Below, one piece after another: positions 17,610 to 26,307 of a DNA stretch of 64,000 bases (within the stretch, counting starts at the first letter, position 1; each line of letters begins with the position of its first letter). The position numbers were made by a program, and so were the translations under genes. This DNA is from Spongiibacteraceae bacterium UBA5047 (GTDB lineage: Bacteria; Pseudomonadota; Gammaproteobacteria; Pseudomonadales; Spongiibacteraceae): contig DIBR01000002.1 in NCBI GenBank assembly GCA_002415025.1, forward strand, positions 15,309 through 79,308, given 5' to 3'. The notes under the pieces were generated by a model, which was given only the letters and a program-made list of their open reading frames with translations, was not told the origin of the DNA and searched no databases.

Positions 17610-19430
17610 ATGCCTTACGAACTTAATCGCCGTCTGGCCGCACGCCGGCCAGCGCTTCCTACCAACGCCGAGGTTGATACCGTAACCGCCGGTATTGTTC
17701 GCGGTGCCTTTGAAACTATCTGTTTTGAGGTCGCCACCCACGTTGCCCGCACCGCTACCTCGGCCATGATCAACCAGTCCAACGAGCGCAACGCCAGCAT
17801 TATTGATGCTCATGGTCGCTTGGCCGGACTGTCGGTGGGCATCCCCCAGCTGATGTTTATCTCGCCGCTGTCGGTGCGTTATGCACTGGAGCATAAAGAC
17901 CAGGACGACTGGGGGCCGGGTGATGTATTTGTCGGCAACGACCCCTACGCCGGTGGTGGCCACCTGCCGGACTACAACGTATTTGCGCCGGTCTTTGACA
18001 ACAGTGGCGAGCTGCTCATGCTGCAGGCCATTCAGTGTCATCAGGGCGACACGGGCGGTAAAGATCCCGGCGGATTTTCTCCGGATGCGCTGGATCTATG
18101 GGCAGAAGGCCTGATTATTCCCGGCCTCAAATTGCTCCATCGCGGCAAGCCCCGCCGCGACGTGATGGAGCTGCTGATTCGCAACAACCGCTTGCGCGAG
18201 TTTTCCGGCGATATCTGGTCCATGATCGGCGCAGCGCAATTGGGCGCGCGCAAGCTGCAGGAGCTGGTCGAGCAGTACGGCGCCGATGTAGTGAAGGCCG
18301 CCATCAACACCAATATCGATATCACCGAAAAGCGTTTTCGCGAGCAAATCAAACAGTGGCCCGACGGTGATTACGAAGCGGACGTGTATATCGACCACGA
18401 CCCGGCGGGCAACAAAGATATCCATGTGCACGTAAACTGCAAAATTGCCGGTGACGGCTTGACGGTCGATTTTACCGGCACAGATGCGCGGCCGGAACTG
18501 GCCGCCGTATGGAATACCTTTTCCAACACGCGCGGTTACGCGGCGGCGCAACTGGCCGCCATGATTGACCCCTCCATTCCGAAGAACGAAGGCCTGTTTG
18601 ACGCGATAAATCTCGTGGTGCCCGAAGGCTCCATTCTCAACCCGCCCGACAACAAACCCGTGGTCCTCGGCGCCTTTCATCCGGCGGTGGAAGTGGGCGA
18701 GGCCATTTGCATTGCACTGTCGTCCATTGTTCCCGAGCGCGCATCGCCACAGGTTTACAAAATAGGCATGCCCAATGTGGTATTCGGTTTTCGCAACGAC
18801 GGTTCCATGTGGATGGACTCGGGTGTGGACGTGCGCGGCTCCGACGCCTCGGCGGTGCAAGACGTTGATGGCTGGGGCTCCATGTGTAGCGCACTGGGCA
18901 ACCTGATTTTGCAAACCGCCGAAGAGGGCGAGAGTACCTTTCCCGTTCGGCACCTTGGTCGTGAGCTGACCACCGACACCGGAGGTGCCGGCAAATGGCG
19001 TGGGCAGCCCGGCACCAAAAATATCAAGCAACTGCTGGAGCCGGGTAACGCCTCCTGCTGGATGGTGTCAATGGCGCACCCCCTGCGCGGCATGCAGGGT
19101 GGCCACGATGCCGCGCCTTATGGCAACCGTTTTATGGTGGGCACCGAACAGGAATATGCTATCGACAATGCCGCCTTCAATGTGCCCATGCCGGCGGGCG
19201 CCGTCATGGCGTATCAATACGGCGGCGGTGGCGGTTTTGGCAACCCGCTGGAACGCGATCCCGAGGCGGTAAAAGAAGATGTGCTCGATGAGCTGGTGAG
19301 TCTGCAGGCGGCGCGCAGCCAATACGGCGTTGTGCTGGTCGGCGAGCTTGCAGATTACGATCTGAAAGTAGATCACGCAGCCACCGACGCGCTGCGGCGC
19401 GAGATGGCAACCAGCCAGGAGAGCGCTTGA
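17610..19430 (+). CDS. Hydantoinase B / ketone carboxylase subunit family protein (HyuB)
   Basis: A complete 606-aa HyuB-type protein. GGAGG precedes ATG 17610. It begins with the expected TAGIVRGAFETICFEV region and SNERNASIIDAHGRLAG, followed by GPGDVFVGNDPYAGGGHLPD, VDFTGTD near residue 288 and GGGGGFGNP near the C-terminus. It pairs with the HyuA-type gene that overlaps its stop codon. The pair may hydrolyse a cyclic imide or lactam with ATP, or carboxylate a ketone. In a cluster with Rieske oxygenases, CoA ligase and SDR, a role on a ketonic ring intermediate is more likely than hydantoin use, but this is inference. Confidence 0.88.
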   Translation: MPYELNRRLAARRPALPTNAEVDTVTAGIVRGAFETICFEVATHVARTATSAMINQSNERNASIIDAHGRLAGLSVGIPQLMFISPLSVRYALEHKDQDDWGPGDVFVGNDPYAGGGHLPDYNVFAPVFDNSGELLMLQAIQCHQGDTGGKDPGGFSPDALDLWAEGLIIPGLKLLHRGKPRRDVMELLIRNNRLREFSGDIWSMIGAAQLGARKLQELVEQYGADVVKAAINTNIDITEKRFREQIKQWPDGDYEADVYIDHDPAGNKDIHVHVNCKIAGDGLTVDFTGTDARPELAAVWNTFSNTRGYAAAQLAAMIDPSIPKNEGLFDAINLVVPEGSILNPPDNKPVVLGAFHPAVEVGEAICIALSSIVPERASPQVYKIGMPNVVFGFRNDGSMWMDSGVDVRGSDASAVQDVDGWGSMCSALGNLILQTAEEGESTFPVRHLGRELTTDTGGAGKWRGQPGTKNIKQLLEPGNASCWMVSMAHPLRGMQGGHDAAPYGNRFMVGTEQEYAIDNAAFNVPMPAGAVMAYQYGGGGGFGNPLERDPEAVKEDVLDELVSLQAARSQYGVVLVGELADYDLKVDHAATDALRREMATSQESA

Positions 19431-21520
19431 TGAGTTACCGCATTGGCATCGATATCGGTGGAACATTTACCGACTTTGTTCTCTACGACAACAGTGCGCC
19501 ATCGCATTCGGCGGTGAGCATTCACAAGGAACTCTCCACGCCGGACGATAACTCTCGCGGCGTAATGAATGGTCTCGAACAGCTGGCAAAAAAATCCGGG
19601 CAGGATTTGCGAACTTTCCTGACAAATACCGAGGCCCTGATTCACGGCACCACCGTAGCTGACAACGCGCTCATTGAAGGCAAGGGCGCAACGGTGGGTC
19701 TGCTCACAACCGAAGGCTTTCGCGACGAAATAGACTTGCGCCGGGGCTACAAGGAAGATATCTGGGATGTGCGCCTGGAGCCGCCCAAAGCCATTGTGCC
19801 GCGTCGGCGCAGGCTCACCGTTAAGGAGCGCGTTGCCGCCAGTGGCGACATTGTAGCGCCGCTCGATGAAAACGCAGCGCGTCTGGCTATCAAACAACTG
19901 GCCAAACAGGGCGTCGATTCCGTGGCGATTGTGACCCTGTTTTCCTTTGTAAACCCATCCCATGAACAGCGCCTTGCCGAACTGGTGCGCGAGGAAATGC
20001 CCAGTGCTGCGCTGTCACTCTCGCATTTGATTATGCCCAAGGCGCCGGAGTTTGAACGGGCCAGCACAACCATCGTCAACGCCTTTGTGAACCCGCGTGT
20101 TACGGCCTATCTGGACAAGCTCGTGGATAAACTGCACGCCGCCGGTTACCAGCACGAACTGCTGGCCATGCAATGCAGTGGCGGCGTGATGTCGCGCGAA
20201 TTTATTCGGCAAAAGCCCATTGTGGTTCTCGCTTCCGGCCCCGCCGGTGGTGTGATGGGTGGCGCCGAGCTGGGCAAAAGCAAGGGCGCCAGCAACCTCC
20301 TGTGTGTGGATATGGGCGGCACCAGCTACGATGTATCGGTTGTGAAAAATGGCATTGCCCCGGCTGAACCCGGCTGGAACTGGCACCACCGCTATCTGGT
20401 GGGTTTGCCCATGGTCAGTGTGGTGACCGTCGGCGCCGGTGGCGGTTCCATCGCCAGTGTGAAATCCGGCATGCTGCAAGTCGGCCCGGAAAGTGCAGGT
20501 TCAGACCCCGGCCCGGTGTGTTATGGCAACGGCGGCACGCGGCCAACCGTTACCGACGCCAACCTGGTGCTCGGTTTATTGTCTGACGAGTCGGAATTTG
20601 CCGGCGGCAGTTTTTCCCTGTCGCGCAAAGGCGTAGACGAAGCCTTTCATGAACACCTTGCCGGGCCAATGGCCTACAGCATTGAAGAGGCCGCCTTTGA
20701 TGTGTGGCGGGTGGTCAATGCCAATATGACCCAGGCTGTGCGCCGCGTTACCGCTGAAAAAGGCACGCGCACCAGCGAACTGACCATGCTCGCTTACGGC
20801 GGCAACGGGCCGGTGTTTGCGGGCGTACAGGCAAAAGAACTGGGGATAAAGCGCATACTGGTGCCGCGCACCTCACCCACCTTTTCTGCCTCGGGCGTGT
20901 TGTCGGCCGACCTGCTGATTGACGAAGAAAAATCCTACTTGCGACCGGCAGGCAGCGCCAGTACCGATGAACTTGCAGGCCTATGGCAGAGTCTGGCGGA
21001 ATCAGCCACCGGGTATTTTGTCGGCGCTGAGGTCAAGGCCGACAACATTCAGTACAGCTACTTGTTGAATCTTCGTTACCCCGGCCAGAACTGGAGCCTG
21101 TCTGTTGCCGTCACCGAGCAGCAAGGCGTCAGCAGCACCGGGTTTATTACGCCGGAAAAACTGGCCGCCGTTGTCGACGGATTTCACGCCCAGCATGAAG
21201 CGGAGTACTCCTATGCCCGCCGCGAGGAGCAACCCGAAATCACCGGCGTCAGGTTAATCACGCGCGCCGCGAGTCCAAAGCCTCCCTTGGGGCAAGGCAA
21301 AATCAGCGAGCAGCGTGTCTGCAAAGCGAGCAGAAGCCGCCGCGCCAATCTCGGTGAAGGCTATGCCGACACGCCCGTTTTCACCGGGCCGAAACTAGTG
21401 CCCGGCGATGTTGTTCAGGGCCCGGCCATTATCGAAGAAGTGTTTACCACCATTGTGGTCTACCCCGGCTGGAAAGCGGTACTGGACGACGCCGGCGACT
21501 ATGTGTTGATTTTCCTGTAG
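19430..21520 (+). CDS. Hydantoinase A / oxoprolinase ATPase subunit family protein (HyuA)
   Basis: A 696-aa protein of the ASKHA ATPase fold. The start ATG overlaps the TGA of HyuB (TGATG), so the two are translationally coupled. The N-terminal phosphate motif IGIDIGGTFTDF is at residues 4-15, followed by HGTTVADNALIEGKG, the central CVDMGGTSYDVS ATPase motif near residue 290 and the GAGGGSIA block near 338, where the second nucleotide site normally sits. The length equals a full HyuA (N, middle and C domains). It supplies ATP-dependent phosphorylation to the HyuB partner. The TAG stop lies inside a GCCTGC-type REP element. Confidence 0.9.
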   Translation: MSYRIGIDIGGTFTDFVLYDNSAPSHSAVSIHKELSTPDDNSRGVMNGLEQLAKKSGQDLRTFLTNTEALIHGTTVADNALIEGKGATVGLLTTEGFRDEIDLRRGYKEDIWDVRLEPPKAIVPRRRRLTVKERVAASGDIVAPLDENAARLAIKQLAKQGVDSVAIVTLFSFVNPSHEQRLAELVREEMPSAALSLSHLIMPKAPEFERASTTIVNAFVNPRVTAYLDKLVDKLHAAGYQHELLAMQCSGGVMSREFIRQKPIVVLASGPAGGVMGGAELGKSKGASNLLCVDMGGTSYDVSVVKNGIAPAEPGWNWHHRYLVGLPMVSVVTVGAGGGSIASVKSGMLQVGPESAGSDPGPVCYGNGGTRPTVTDANLVLGLLSDESEFAGGSFSLSRKGVDEAFHEHLAGPMAYSIEEAAFDVWRVVNANMTQAVRRVTAEKGTRTSELTMLAYGGNGPVFAGVQAKELGIKRILVPRTSPTFSASGVLSADLLIDEEKSYLRPAGSASTDELAGLWQSLAESATGYFVGAEVKADNIQYSYLLNLRYPGQNWSLSVAVTEQQGVSSTGFITPEKLAAVVDGFHAQHEAEYSYARREEQPEITGVRLITRAASPKPPLGQGKISEQRVCKASRSRRANLGEGYADTPVFTGPKLVPGDVVQGPAIIEEVFTTIVVYPGWKAVLDDAGDYVLIFL

Positions 21521-21540
21521 GAGCCTGCCGAGCAGGCGAG
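21517..21540. repeat. GCCTGC-type REP element at the HyuA stop codon
   Basis: Short palindrome GAGCCTGCCGAGCAGGCGAG preceded by GTAG; the TAG is the stop codon of the HyuA gene. Same family as the elements at 22.3-22.9 kb, 29974-30040 and 62041-62065. Confidence 0.65.
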
Positions 21541-21553
21541 CAGAAGGAGAACC

Positions 21554-22294
21554 ATGAACCTGTTCGACATGAGCGGCAAAGTGGTATTAATCACCGGCGG
21601 CAGTCGCGGCCTCGGTCGCGCCATGGCGCTGGCGTTTGCCAGTCAGGGCGCCGACATTGTTGTCGCCAGTCGCAAGCAGGATAACTGCGATGCGGTTTGT
21701 CGCGAGATAGAAGCGCTGGGCCGCAAGGCACTGGCCCATGCCTGTCATGTTGGCCATTGGAACGAACTGGAAGGTCTGGTTAACGCGGCATTTGACACTT
21801 TCGGCAAAGTAGACGTGCTGATCAACAACGCCGGTATGTCACCGGTCGTACCCACTTCACTGGATACCAGCGAAGCCCTGTTCGACAAAGTTGTGGGGCT
21901 TAATTTCAAAGGGCCATTTCGGTTGATGGCGCTGGTCGGCAGTCGCATGGTGCAGGGTGAAGGAGGCTCCATCATCAATATCAGTAGCAGCGGGGCGCTG
22001 CGCCCGCGCCCGCATTTTGCGCCCTACGCCGCATCCAAAGCGGCCTTGAATACCCTGACCGAAGCCTTTGCCCAGGAGTTTGCACCGAAGGTACGCGTCA
22101 ACACCATTTCGCCCGGCACCTTTCGCACCGACATCGCCAAAGCCTGGCCGCCGGAGCTGGAAGAAAAAGTTCCCGTGGCCATGGGGCGCTACGGCGAGCC
22201 GGAAGAAATTGTCAGCACCGCCTTGTACCTGGCCAGCGATGCATCCGGTTATACCACCGGTGCGATTATTCGGGTCGATGGCGGGTTGTTGTAA
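21554..22294 (+). CDS. SDR-family oxidoreductase (glucose/ribitol-type short-chain dehydrogenase)
   Basis: A 246-aa classical SDR. The cofactor motif TGGSRGLGRAM (TGxxxGxG) is at residues 15-25, NNAG near residue 90, the catalytic Ser in ISSSGAL near 140 and YxxxK as YAASKAA near 155. The basic residue after the glycine motif and ASRKQ at the end of strand 2 leave NADP preference possible. AAGGAG precedes ATG 21554. It ends the Rieske-HyuBA operon and probably interconverts a hydroxyl and a keto group. The last 35 bp, encoding the conserved RVDGG end, are duplicated twice downstream in a tandem repeat. Confidence 0.92.
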   Translation: MNLFDMSGKVVLITGGSRGLGRAMALAFASQGADIVVASRKQDNCDAVCREIEALGRKALAHACHVGHWNELEGLVNAAFDTFGKVDVLINNAGMSPVVPTSLDTSEALFDKVVGLNFKGPFRLMALVGSRMVQGEGGSIINISSSGALRPRPHFAPYAASKAALNTLTEAFAQEFAPKVRVNTISPGTFRTDIAKAWPPELEEKVPVAMGRYGEPEEIVSTALYLASDASGYTTGAIIRVDGGLL

Positions 22295-22848
22295 TTATTA
22301 TTCGCCTGCAGGGCAGGCTCCTACATGCGCCGGTGAGAGATTTTTTAGTAGGCCCGTATAAGCGCAGCGTTGCGGGCATCGCGGAGCTGCCTGATACGTT
22401 TCACTTAGTCAGGCCTACAGAAAACTTCACGAGCAGGACTTGCTAAAGTAGGTGCCATCATTCGGGTTGATGGCGGGTTGTTGTAATCATTATTCGCCTG
22501 CAGGGCAGGCTCCTGCATGCGCCGGTGGGAGATTTTTAGTAGGTCCGTATAAGCGCAGCGTTGCGGGCATCGCGGAGCTGCCTGATACGTTTCACTTAAT
22601 CAGGCCTACGTAATCAGGCCTACGAAAAGCTTCACGAGCAGGGCTTGCTAAAAATAGGTGCCATCATTCGGGTTGATGGCGGGTTGTTGTAATTATTATT
22701 CGCCTGCAAGGCAGGCTCCTACATGCGCCGGTGGAAGATTTTTTAGTAGGCCCGTATAAGCGCCGCGTTGCGGGCATCGCGGAGCCGCCTGATACGTTTC
22801 ACTTAATCAGGCCTACAGAAAACTTCACGAGCAGGGCTTGATAAAGTA
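22259..22848. repeat. Three-copy tandem repeat of about 192 bp containing the SDR gene 3' end
   Basis: Copies at 22259-22450, 22451-22656 and 22657-22848. Copy 2 is 14 bp longer because of an internal duplication of gtaatcaggcctac. Each unit begins with the final 35 bp of the SDR coding sequence (stop codons at 22292-22294, 22484-22486 and 22690-22692). It continues with a GCCTGCAGGGCAGGC palindrome and a TAGGCCCGTATAAGCGC-type REP element with its inverse. The copies differ by scattered substitutions, so the expansion is not brand new. No open frame of its own is supported. Confidence 0.9.
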
Positions 22849-22856
22849 AACATACA

Positions 22857-22875
22857 AGCCTGCCCTGCAGGCGAA
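22857..22875. repeat. GCCTGC-type REP element, reverse orientation
   Basis: GCCTGCCCTGCAGGCGAAC directly before the ribosome binding site of the following acyl-CoA dehydrogenase gene. It is the inverse of the palindromes inside the tandem repeat and could form a hairpin with them. Confidence 0.6.
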
Positions 22876-22893
22876 CGAAAAAAAGGAAAAACC

Positions 22894-24174
22894 ATGGCCA
22901 TAGATTTTTCCATCGACCCTGACTTCCAGCAAAAGCTCGACTGGATTCGCGCGTTTATGCACGAAGACATTGAACCCTTTGCTTCGGTCTTTCGCGACGT
23001 CTCTCCCTACAACAAACAACACGCCGTGCAAGACGCCATCGTTCGTCCGCTGCAGAAAAAAGTGCAAGAGCAGGGCTTATGGGCCTGTCATCTCGGGCCG
23101 GAACTCGGTGGCCAGGGTTATGGTCAGGTCAAACTCGCGCTGATGAACGAAATACTCGGCCGCTCGCACTGGGCGCCATCAATCTTTGGTTGTCAGGCTC
23201 CCGATTCTGGCAACGCAGAAATTCTGGCGCACTACGGCACCGAGGCGCAAAAACAAGAGTTCCTGCGACCGCTGCTCGATGGCGAAATTGTGTCCACTTA
23301 TTCCATGACCGAACCCCAGGGCGGAGCCGACCCGTCACTGTTTACCTGCCGCGCTGAGCGCGATGGCAGTGACTGGGTGATTAACGGCGAAAAATGGTTC
23401 GCATCCAATTACCGCTACGCCAGCTTTCTGATAGTGATGCTGGTAACAAACCCTGATGTGGATGTGTATCGCGGCTCATCCATGCTGTTAGTGCCAGCGG
23501 GTGCGCCCGGCCTGGAGCTAATCAGAAACGTGGGTGTAGAGGGTGAAAGCGAAGGCGACCACGCCTACCTGCGATTCAACAATGTGCGCGTACCCTCCGA
23601 GAACCTGCTCGGAGAAGAAGGGCAGGGTTTTATGGTTGCGCAAACCCGCCTCGGCGGAGGCCGCCTGCACCACGGTATGCGCAGCGTGGGTATGGCACAG
23701 CGCGCGCTGGATATGATGTGTGAGCGCGCACTGTCGCGCACCACGCGCGGCAAGCAACTGGGCAAGCATCAATCGGTGCGCGAAAAAATAGCTAACACAT
23801 GGATAGAGCTGCAGCAGTTTCGCCTGCAAGTACTCTACGCCGCGTGGATCGTTGACCAATACGGCGGCAACAGCGAGCAGGCACGCCTGCATATTGCCGG
23901 CGTCAAAGTGGAAACGCCGAAAATACTGATTGATACCATTGGCCGCGCCATGCACTTGCACGGCGCACTCGGCATAACCTCGGAATTGCCGCTGGCGCGT
24001 AGCTGGTTGATGGCGCCGTCGCTGGGTCTGGCCGACGGCCCGACCGAGGTGCATGAGAACACGGTGGCGCGTCAGGTACTAAAACAGTACTCGCCGGTCG
24101 ATACCTTGTTTCCCAGCGAGCATTTACCTTCGCGCATGGAAAAATACAAAGCGCGTTACAAAGATCTTCTGTAA
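22894..24174 (+). CDS. Acyl-CoA dehydrogenase, ACAD10/11-LvaC-like
   Basis: A 426-aa FAD enzyme with SD AAGGA. N-terminal helices are followed by STYSMTEPQGGADPS (the flavin-contacting block near residue 139), WVINGEKWFASN and the C-terminal LGGGRLHHGMRSVGMAQRALDMM and MHLHGALGIT blocks, a pattern typical of the ACAD10/ACAD11 group. In human ACAD10/11 and the Pseudomonas putida Lva system, such an ACAD acts together with an APH-fold kinase. The kinase phosphorylates a 4-hydroxyacyl-CoA and the ACAD removes the phosphate, so the chain can enter beta-oxidation. An APH-fold kinase gene follows 24 bp downstream, which supports that reading. No LvaB-like small subunit is present. Confidence 0.88.
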   Translation: MAIDFSIDPDFQQKLDWIRAFMHEDIEPFASVFRDVSPYNKQHAVQDAIVRPLQKKVQEQGLWACHLGPELGGQGYGQVKLALMNEILGRSHWAPSIFGCQAPDSGNAEILAHYGTEAQKQEFLRPLLDGEIVSTYSMTEPQGGADPSLFTCRAERDGSDWVINGEKWFASNYRYASFLIVMLVTNPDVDVYRGSSMLLVPAGAPGLELIRNVGVEGESEGDHAYLRFNNVRVPSENLLGEEGQGFMVAQTRLGGGRLHHGMRSVGMAQRALDMMCERALSRTTRGKQLGKHQSVREKIANTWIELQQFRLQVLYAAWIVDQYGGNSEQARLHIAGVKVETPKILIDTIGRAMHLHGALGITSELPLARSWLMAPSLGLADGPTEVHENTVARQVLKQYSPVDTLFPSEHLPSRMEKYKARYKDLL

Positions 24175-24198
24175 ACCACAATAAAAAGAGGTCTTACC

Positions 24199-25260
24199 AT
24201 GACCGTGTCATCGGCACTCCCGGATTTTGATGGCCTGCTAAACTGGAACACGCTTCACGACTGGTTGCTGTCGCGCAACTTGCCCGGCACTGGCCCCATT
24301 CTGAAAGTCGATGAACTGCCCGGCGGCTCCCAGAACCACCTGTTCCATATGGTTCGTAAAGACGGCGAGTTCGTGTTGCGCCGCCCGCCGCGTCACCTCA
24401 GAAAAAACAGCAACAAAACCATGCTGCGCGAATCGCGTTTGCTTAAGGCACTGGCCGGCAGCGACGTGCCGCATCCGCAGTTTTACGATGTGTGTGAAGA
24501 CACCGATATCATCGGCGCAAATTTCTACCTTATGCAACCGCTGGCAGGCTTTGCCCCGCGCGGCCCGCTGCAGGGCCGCTATGCAACGGATGCCAGCTGG
24601 CGAACCGCCATGGGAGAGGAAATTGTTCGTGCGGCAGCGGCCATGAATGCCATCGACTACAAAGCCGTAGGTCTTGAAGATTATGGCAAGTCCGAAAACT
24701 GGCTGGAACGACAAGTGCCGCGCTGGTTGAGTCAGCTGGAAAGCTACTCGGAGATGGAGGGCTACGATGGCCCGCAGTTGCCTCATGTAGACGCCGTAGC
24801 GAAGTGGCTGGACGACAACCGCCCCGGCGAATGCCGTATCGGTGTGATACACGGCGATTTTCAGTTTCCCAATTTAATGTTCCGTTTGGATGAGCCCTGT
24901 GTGTCCGGGATCATCGACTGGGAATTGTCGACCCTCGGCGACCCCATGCTCGATCTCGCCTGGGTGCTAACCAGCTGGAGTGAGGCGGGAGACCCGGCCG
25001 GCAGCCCGCCCATGGTCGAGCCCTGGGACGGCTTTCTTACGCGCCAGCAGCTGATCGACCTATACGGCGAACTCACCGGCCGCGATATGAGCGTAACCCC
25101 CTGGTATTTTGTTCTGGCCTGCTTCAAATTGGGCTGCGTGCTTGAAGGCACCTATGCCCGCGCCTGCGCCGGCCTTGCGCCGATGGAATATGGCAAACCG
25201 ATCCATAACTATGCGACCTGGCTGTTTAACAAGGCAGCTCAGCTAATAGGGAAAAACTAG
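24199..25260 (+). CDS. APH-fold phosphotransferase, probable hydroxyacyl-CoA kinase (LvaA/ACAD10-kinase-like)
   Basis: A 353-aa aminoglycoside-phosphotransferase-fold kinase. AGAGG precedes ATG 24199. Visible kinase elements are GGSQNHLFHM (nucleotide loop near residue 38), FVLRRPP with the loop-side basic residues, the catalytic loop HGDFQFPN near 218-225 and the metal-binding IDWELSTLGDPMLDL near 240-255. This version of the fold, placed beside an ACAD, is typical of the 4-hydroxyacyl-CoA kinases fused to or partnered with ACAD10/11 and LvaC, not of drug resistance. It is probably co-transcribed with the preceding ACAD. Substrate chain type is not readable. Confidence 0.85.
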   Translation: MTVSSALPDFDGLLNWNTLHDWLLSRNLPGTGPILKVDELPGGSQNHLFHMVRKDGEFVLRRPPRHLRKNSNKTMLRESRLLKALAGSDVPHPQFYDVCEDTDIIGANFYLMQPLAGFAPRGPLQGRYATDASWRTAMGEEIVRAAAAMNAIDYKAVGLEDYGKSENWLERQVPRWLSQLESYSEMEGYDGPQLPHVDAVAKWLDDNRPGECRIGVIHGDFQFPNLMFRLDEPCVSGIIDWELSTLGDPMLDLAWVLTSWSEAGDPAGSPPMVEPWDGFLTRQQLIDLYGELTGRDMSVTPWYFVLACFKLGCVLEGTYARACAGLAPMEYGKPIHNYATWLFNKAAQLIGKN

Positions 25261-25269
25261 GGCTGCGCG

Positions 25270-25956
25270 CTATCGATAAGGATCGAAGAAAGAGTGGTTG
25301 CGGGTCGGCAAGTTAACCGAATGTCTAACCAGTATGGCGACAATCTGGGTCATGGCCTGCACCACGCCCATCTGCTCGAATTTTCGCGCATCGGTAATCA
25401 CCTGCAAAGGCAGCATAACCGGGCGAACCTGCTCAAGCAGGCGTTGGCTGAACAGGATATCTTCCAGCAACTCTTCCGGAAAACCATCCAGTTTTCCGAA
25501 CAGATCGCGACGTACAAACATGGCCTGGTCGCCGTAAATGATTCCGGTGATATGAAAGCGGATGTTGTGGGCAAGCGACACCAGCCTTAAGCGCCAGTCC
25601 TGCCCGGAGAAACGGTGCTTGAAGCAACCCGCCTGAATTTTACGTTGTTCGGCGCTTTCTAAAATAGCGGCCAGACCATTCTCCGGCAAAAGCGTATCGG
25701 CATGAAGGAACAGCAGCCAGTCTCCGCTTGCATGGCGGGCACCGGCATTCATCTGCCTGCCTCTGCCTCGCTCCGACTGAAGCAACTGCAGGCACGGCAG
25801 GCGGCTGCGAAAGGCGGCGACAATCGCAGCAGTGGCATCATCACTACCGCCATCAACGACGATAACTTCACGCAGATTTGGCTGTTTCTCCAGGCAGTTG
25901 AGTGTTGCGGGAAGAGCAAGCTCTTCGTTAAGTGCCGGAATTACAACGCTAATCAT
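25270..25956 (-). CDS. Family 2 glycosyltransferase (TIGR04283-like)
   Basis: A 228-aa GT-A fold enzyme. I take ATG 25956 as start because the first strand then reads MISVVIPALNEE, as in the family; the open frame continues 26 codons upstream without a clear site. The motifs are VVDGGSDDATA, GRGRQMNAGA, LFLHADT (DxD-like metal site) and the ED pair in LLEDILFSQRL. The TIGR04283 group is often found with arsenic- or sulfur-related sugar genes, none of which lie here. It is convergent with the kinase gene (9 bp between the stops). It seems unrelated to the catabolic functions around it. Confidence 0.85.
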   Translation of the reverse strand: MISVVIPALNEELALPATLNCLEKQPNLREVIVVDGGSDDATAAIVAAFRSRLPCLQLLQSERGRGRQMNAGARHASGDWLLFLHADTLLPENGLAAILESAEQRKIQAGCFKHRFSGQDWRLRLVSLAHNIRFHITGIIYGDQAMFVRRDLFGKLDGFPEELLEDILFSQRLLEQVRPVMLPLQVITDARKFEQMGVVQAMTQIVAILVRHSVNLPTRNHSFFDPYR

Positions 25957-26307
25957 TACGATTCCAGCAGCGCGAGGTGATGTAATGCCGGCAAAAGTTG
26001 CCTGCGACATGCGGGTTATTTCCGAGCCAGCCAATCAACCGCACAATCGCTCTCCCTGCCAGATGAGCAGCGGTGATCGCCAGAATCACCCGCGCTCTAG
26101 GTAAGTTATAGGGTTTAGTTGGGCGGGAAGGCAAGAAAGTTCCTCAGTCAGGCAAAGCGAGGCACGACCGCCGCAGCGGGGTCATGCAGAACCTGCCCAA
26201 AAACCACGCCCGGCAGACGACCTGCGATAGTGGCATTTGCAGCTTTTGATAAATAGTGTACTATTAGTGTCAGTCACTCATTCCTATCATAAAAAAGAGA
26301 TTGGCCT
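25957..26307. other. Intergenic stretch with operator, no supported gene
   Basis: About 350 bp between the divergent glycosyltransferase and ACAD genes. Short open frames here lack ribosome sites and family features. The only structure I can support is the operator at 26254-26263 close to the ACAD start. Confidence 0.6.
26254..26263. promoter_or_regulatory. Operator copy 2 (TAGT-GT-ACTA) before the two-subunit ACAD operon
   Basis: Core TAGTGTACTA in the context AAATAGTGTACTATTAG, 45 bp before ATG 26308, close enough to overlap or follow the core promoter. It is the best match to the extended form AAATAGTGTACTATT. Confidence 0.62.

Noticed and set aside
18096..19031. 311-codon open frame on the minus strand
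   Set aside because: It lies fully antisense to the HyuB gene, has the histidine/glycine-rich look of a shadow frame and no ribosome site.
22259..22848. CRISPR array
   Set aside because: Only three long units of about 192 bp that include coding sequence and REP elements; no short repeats with unique spacers.
24199..25260. Aminoglycoside resistance gene
   Set aside because: The kinase fold is right, but the ACAD10/11-like neighbour and the sequence style fit hydroxyacyl-CoA kinases.
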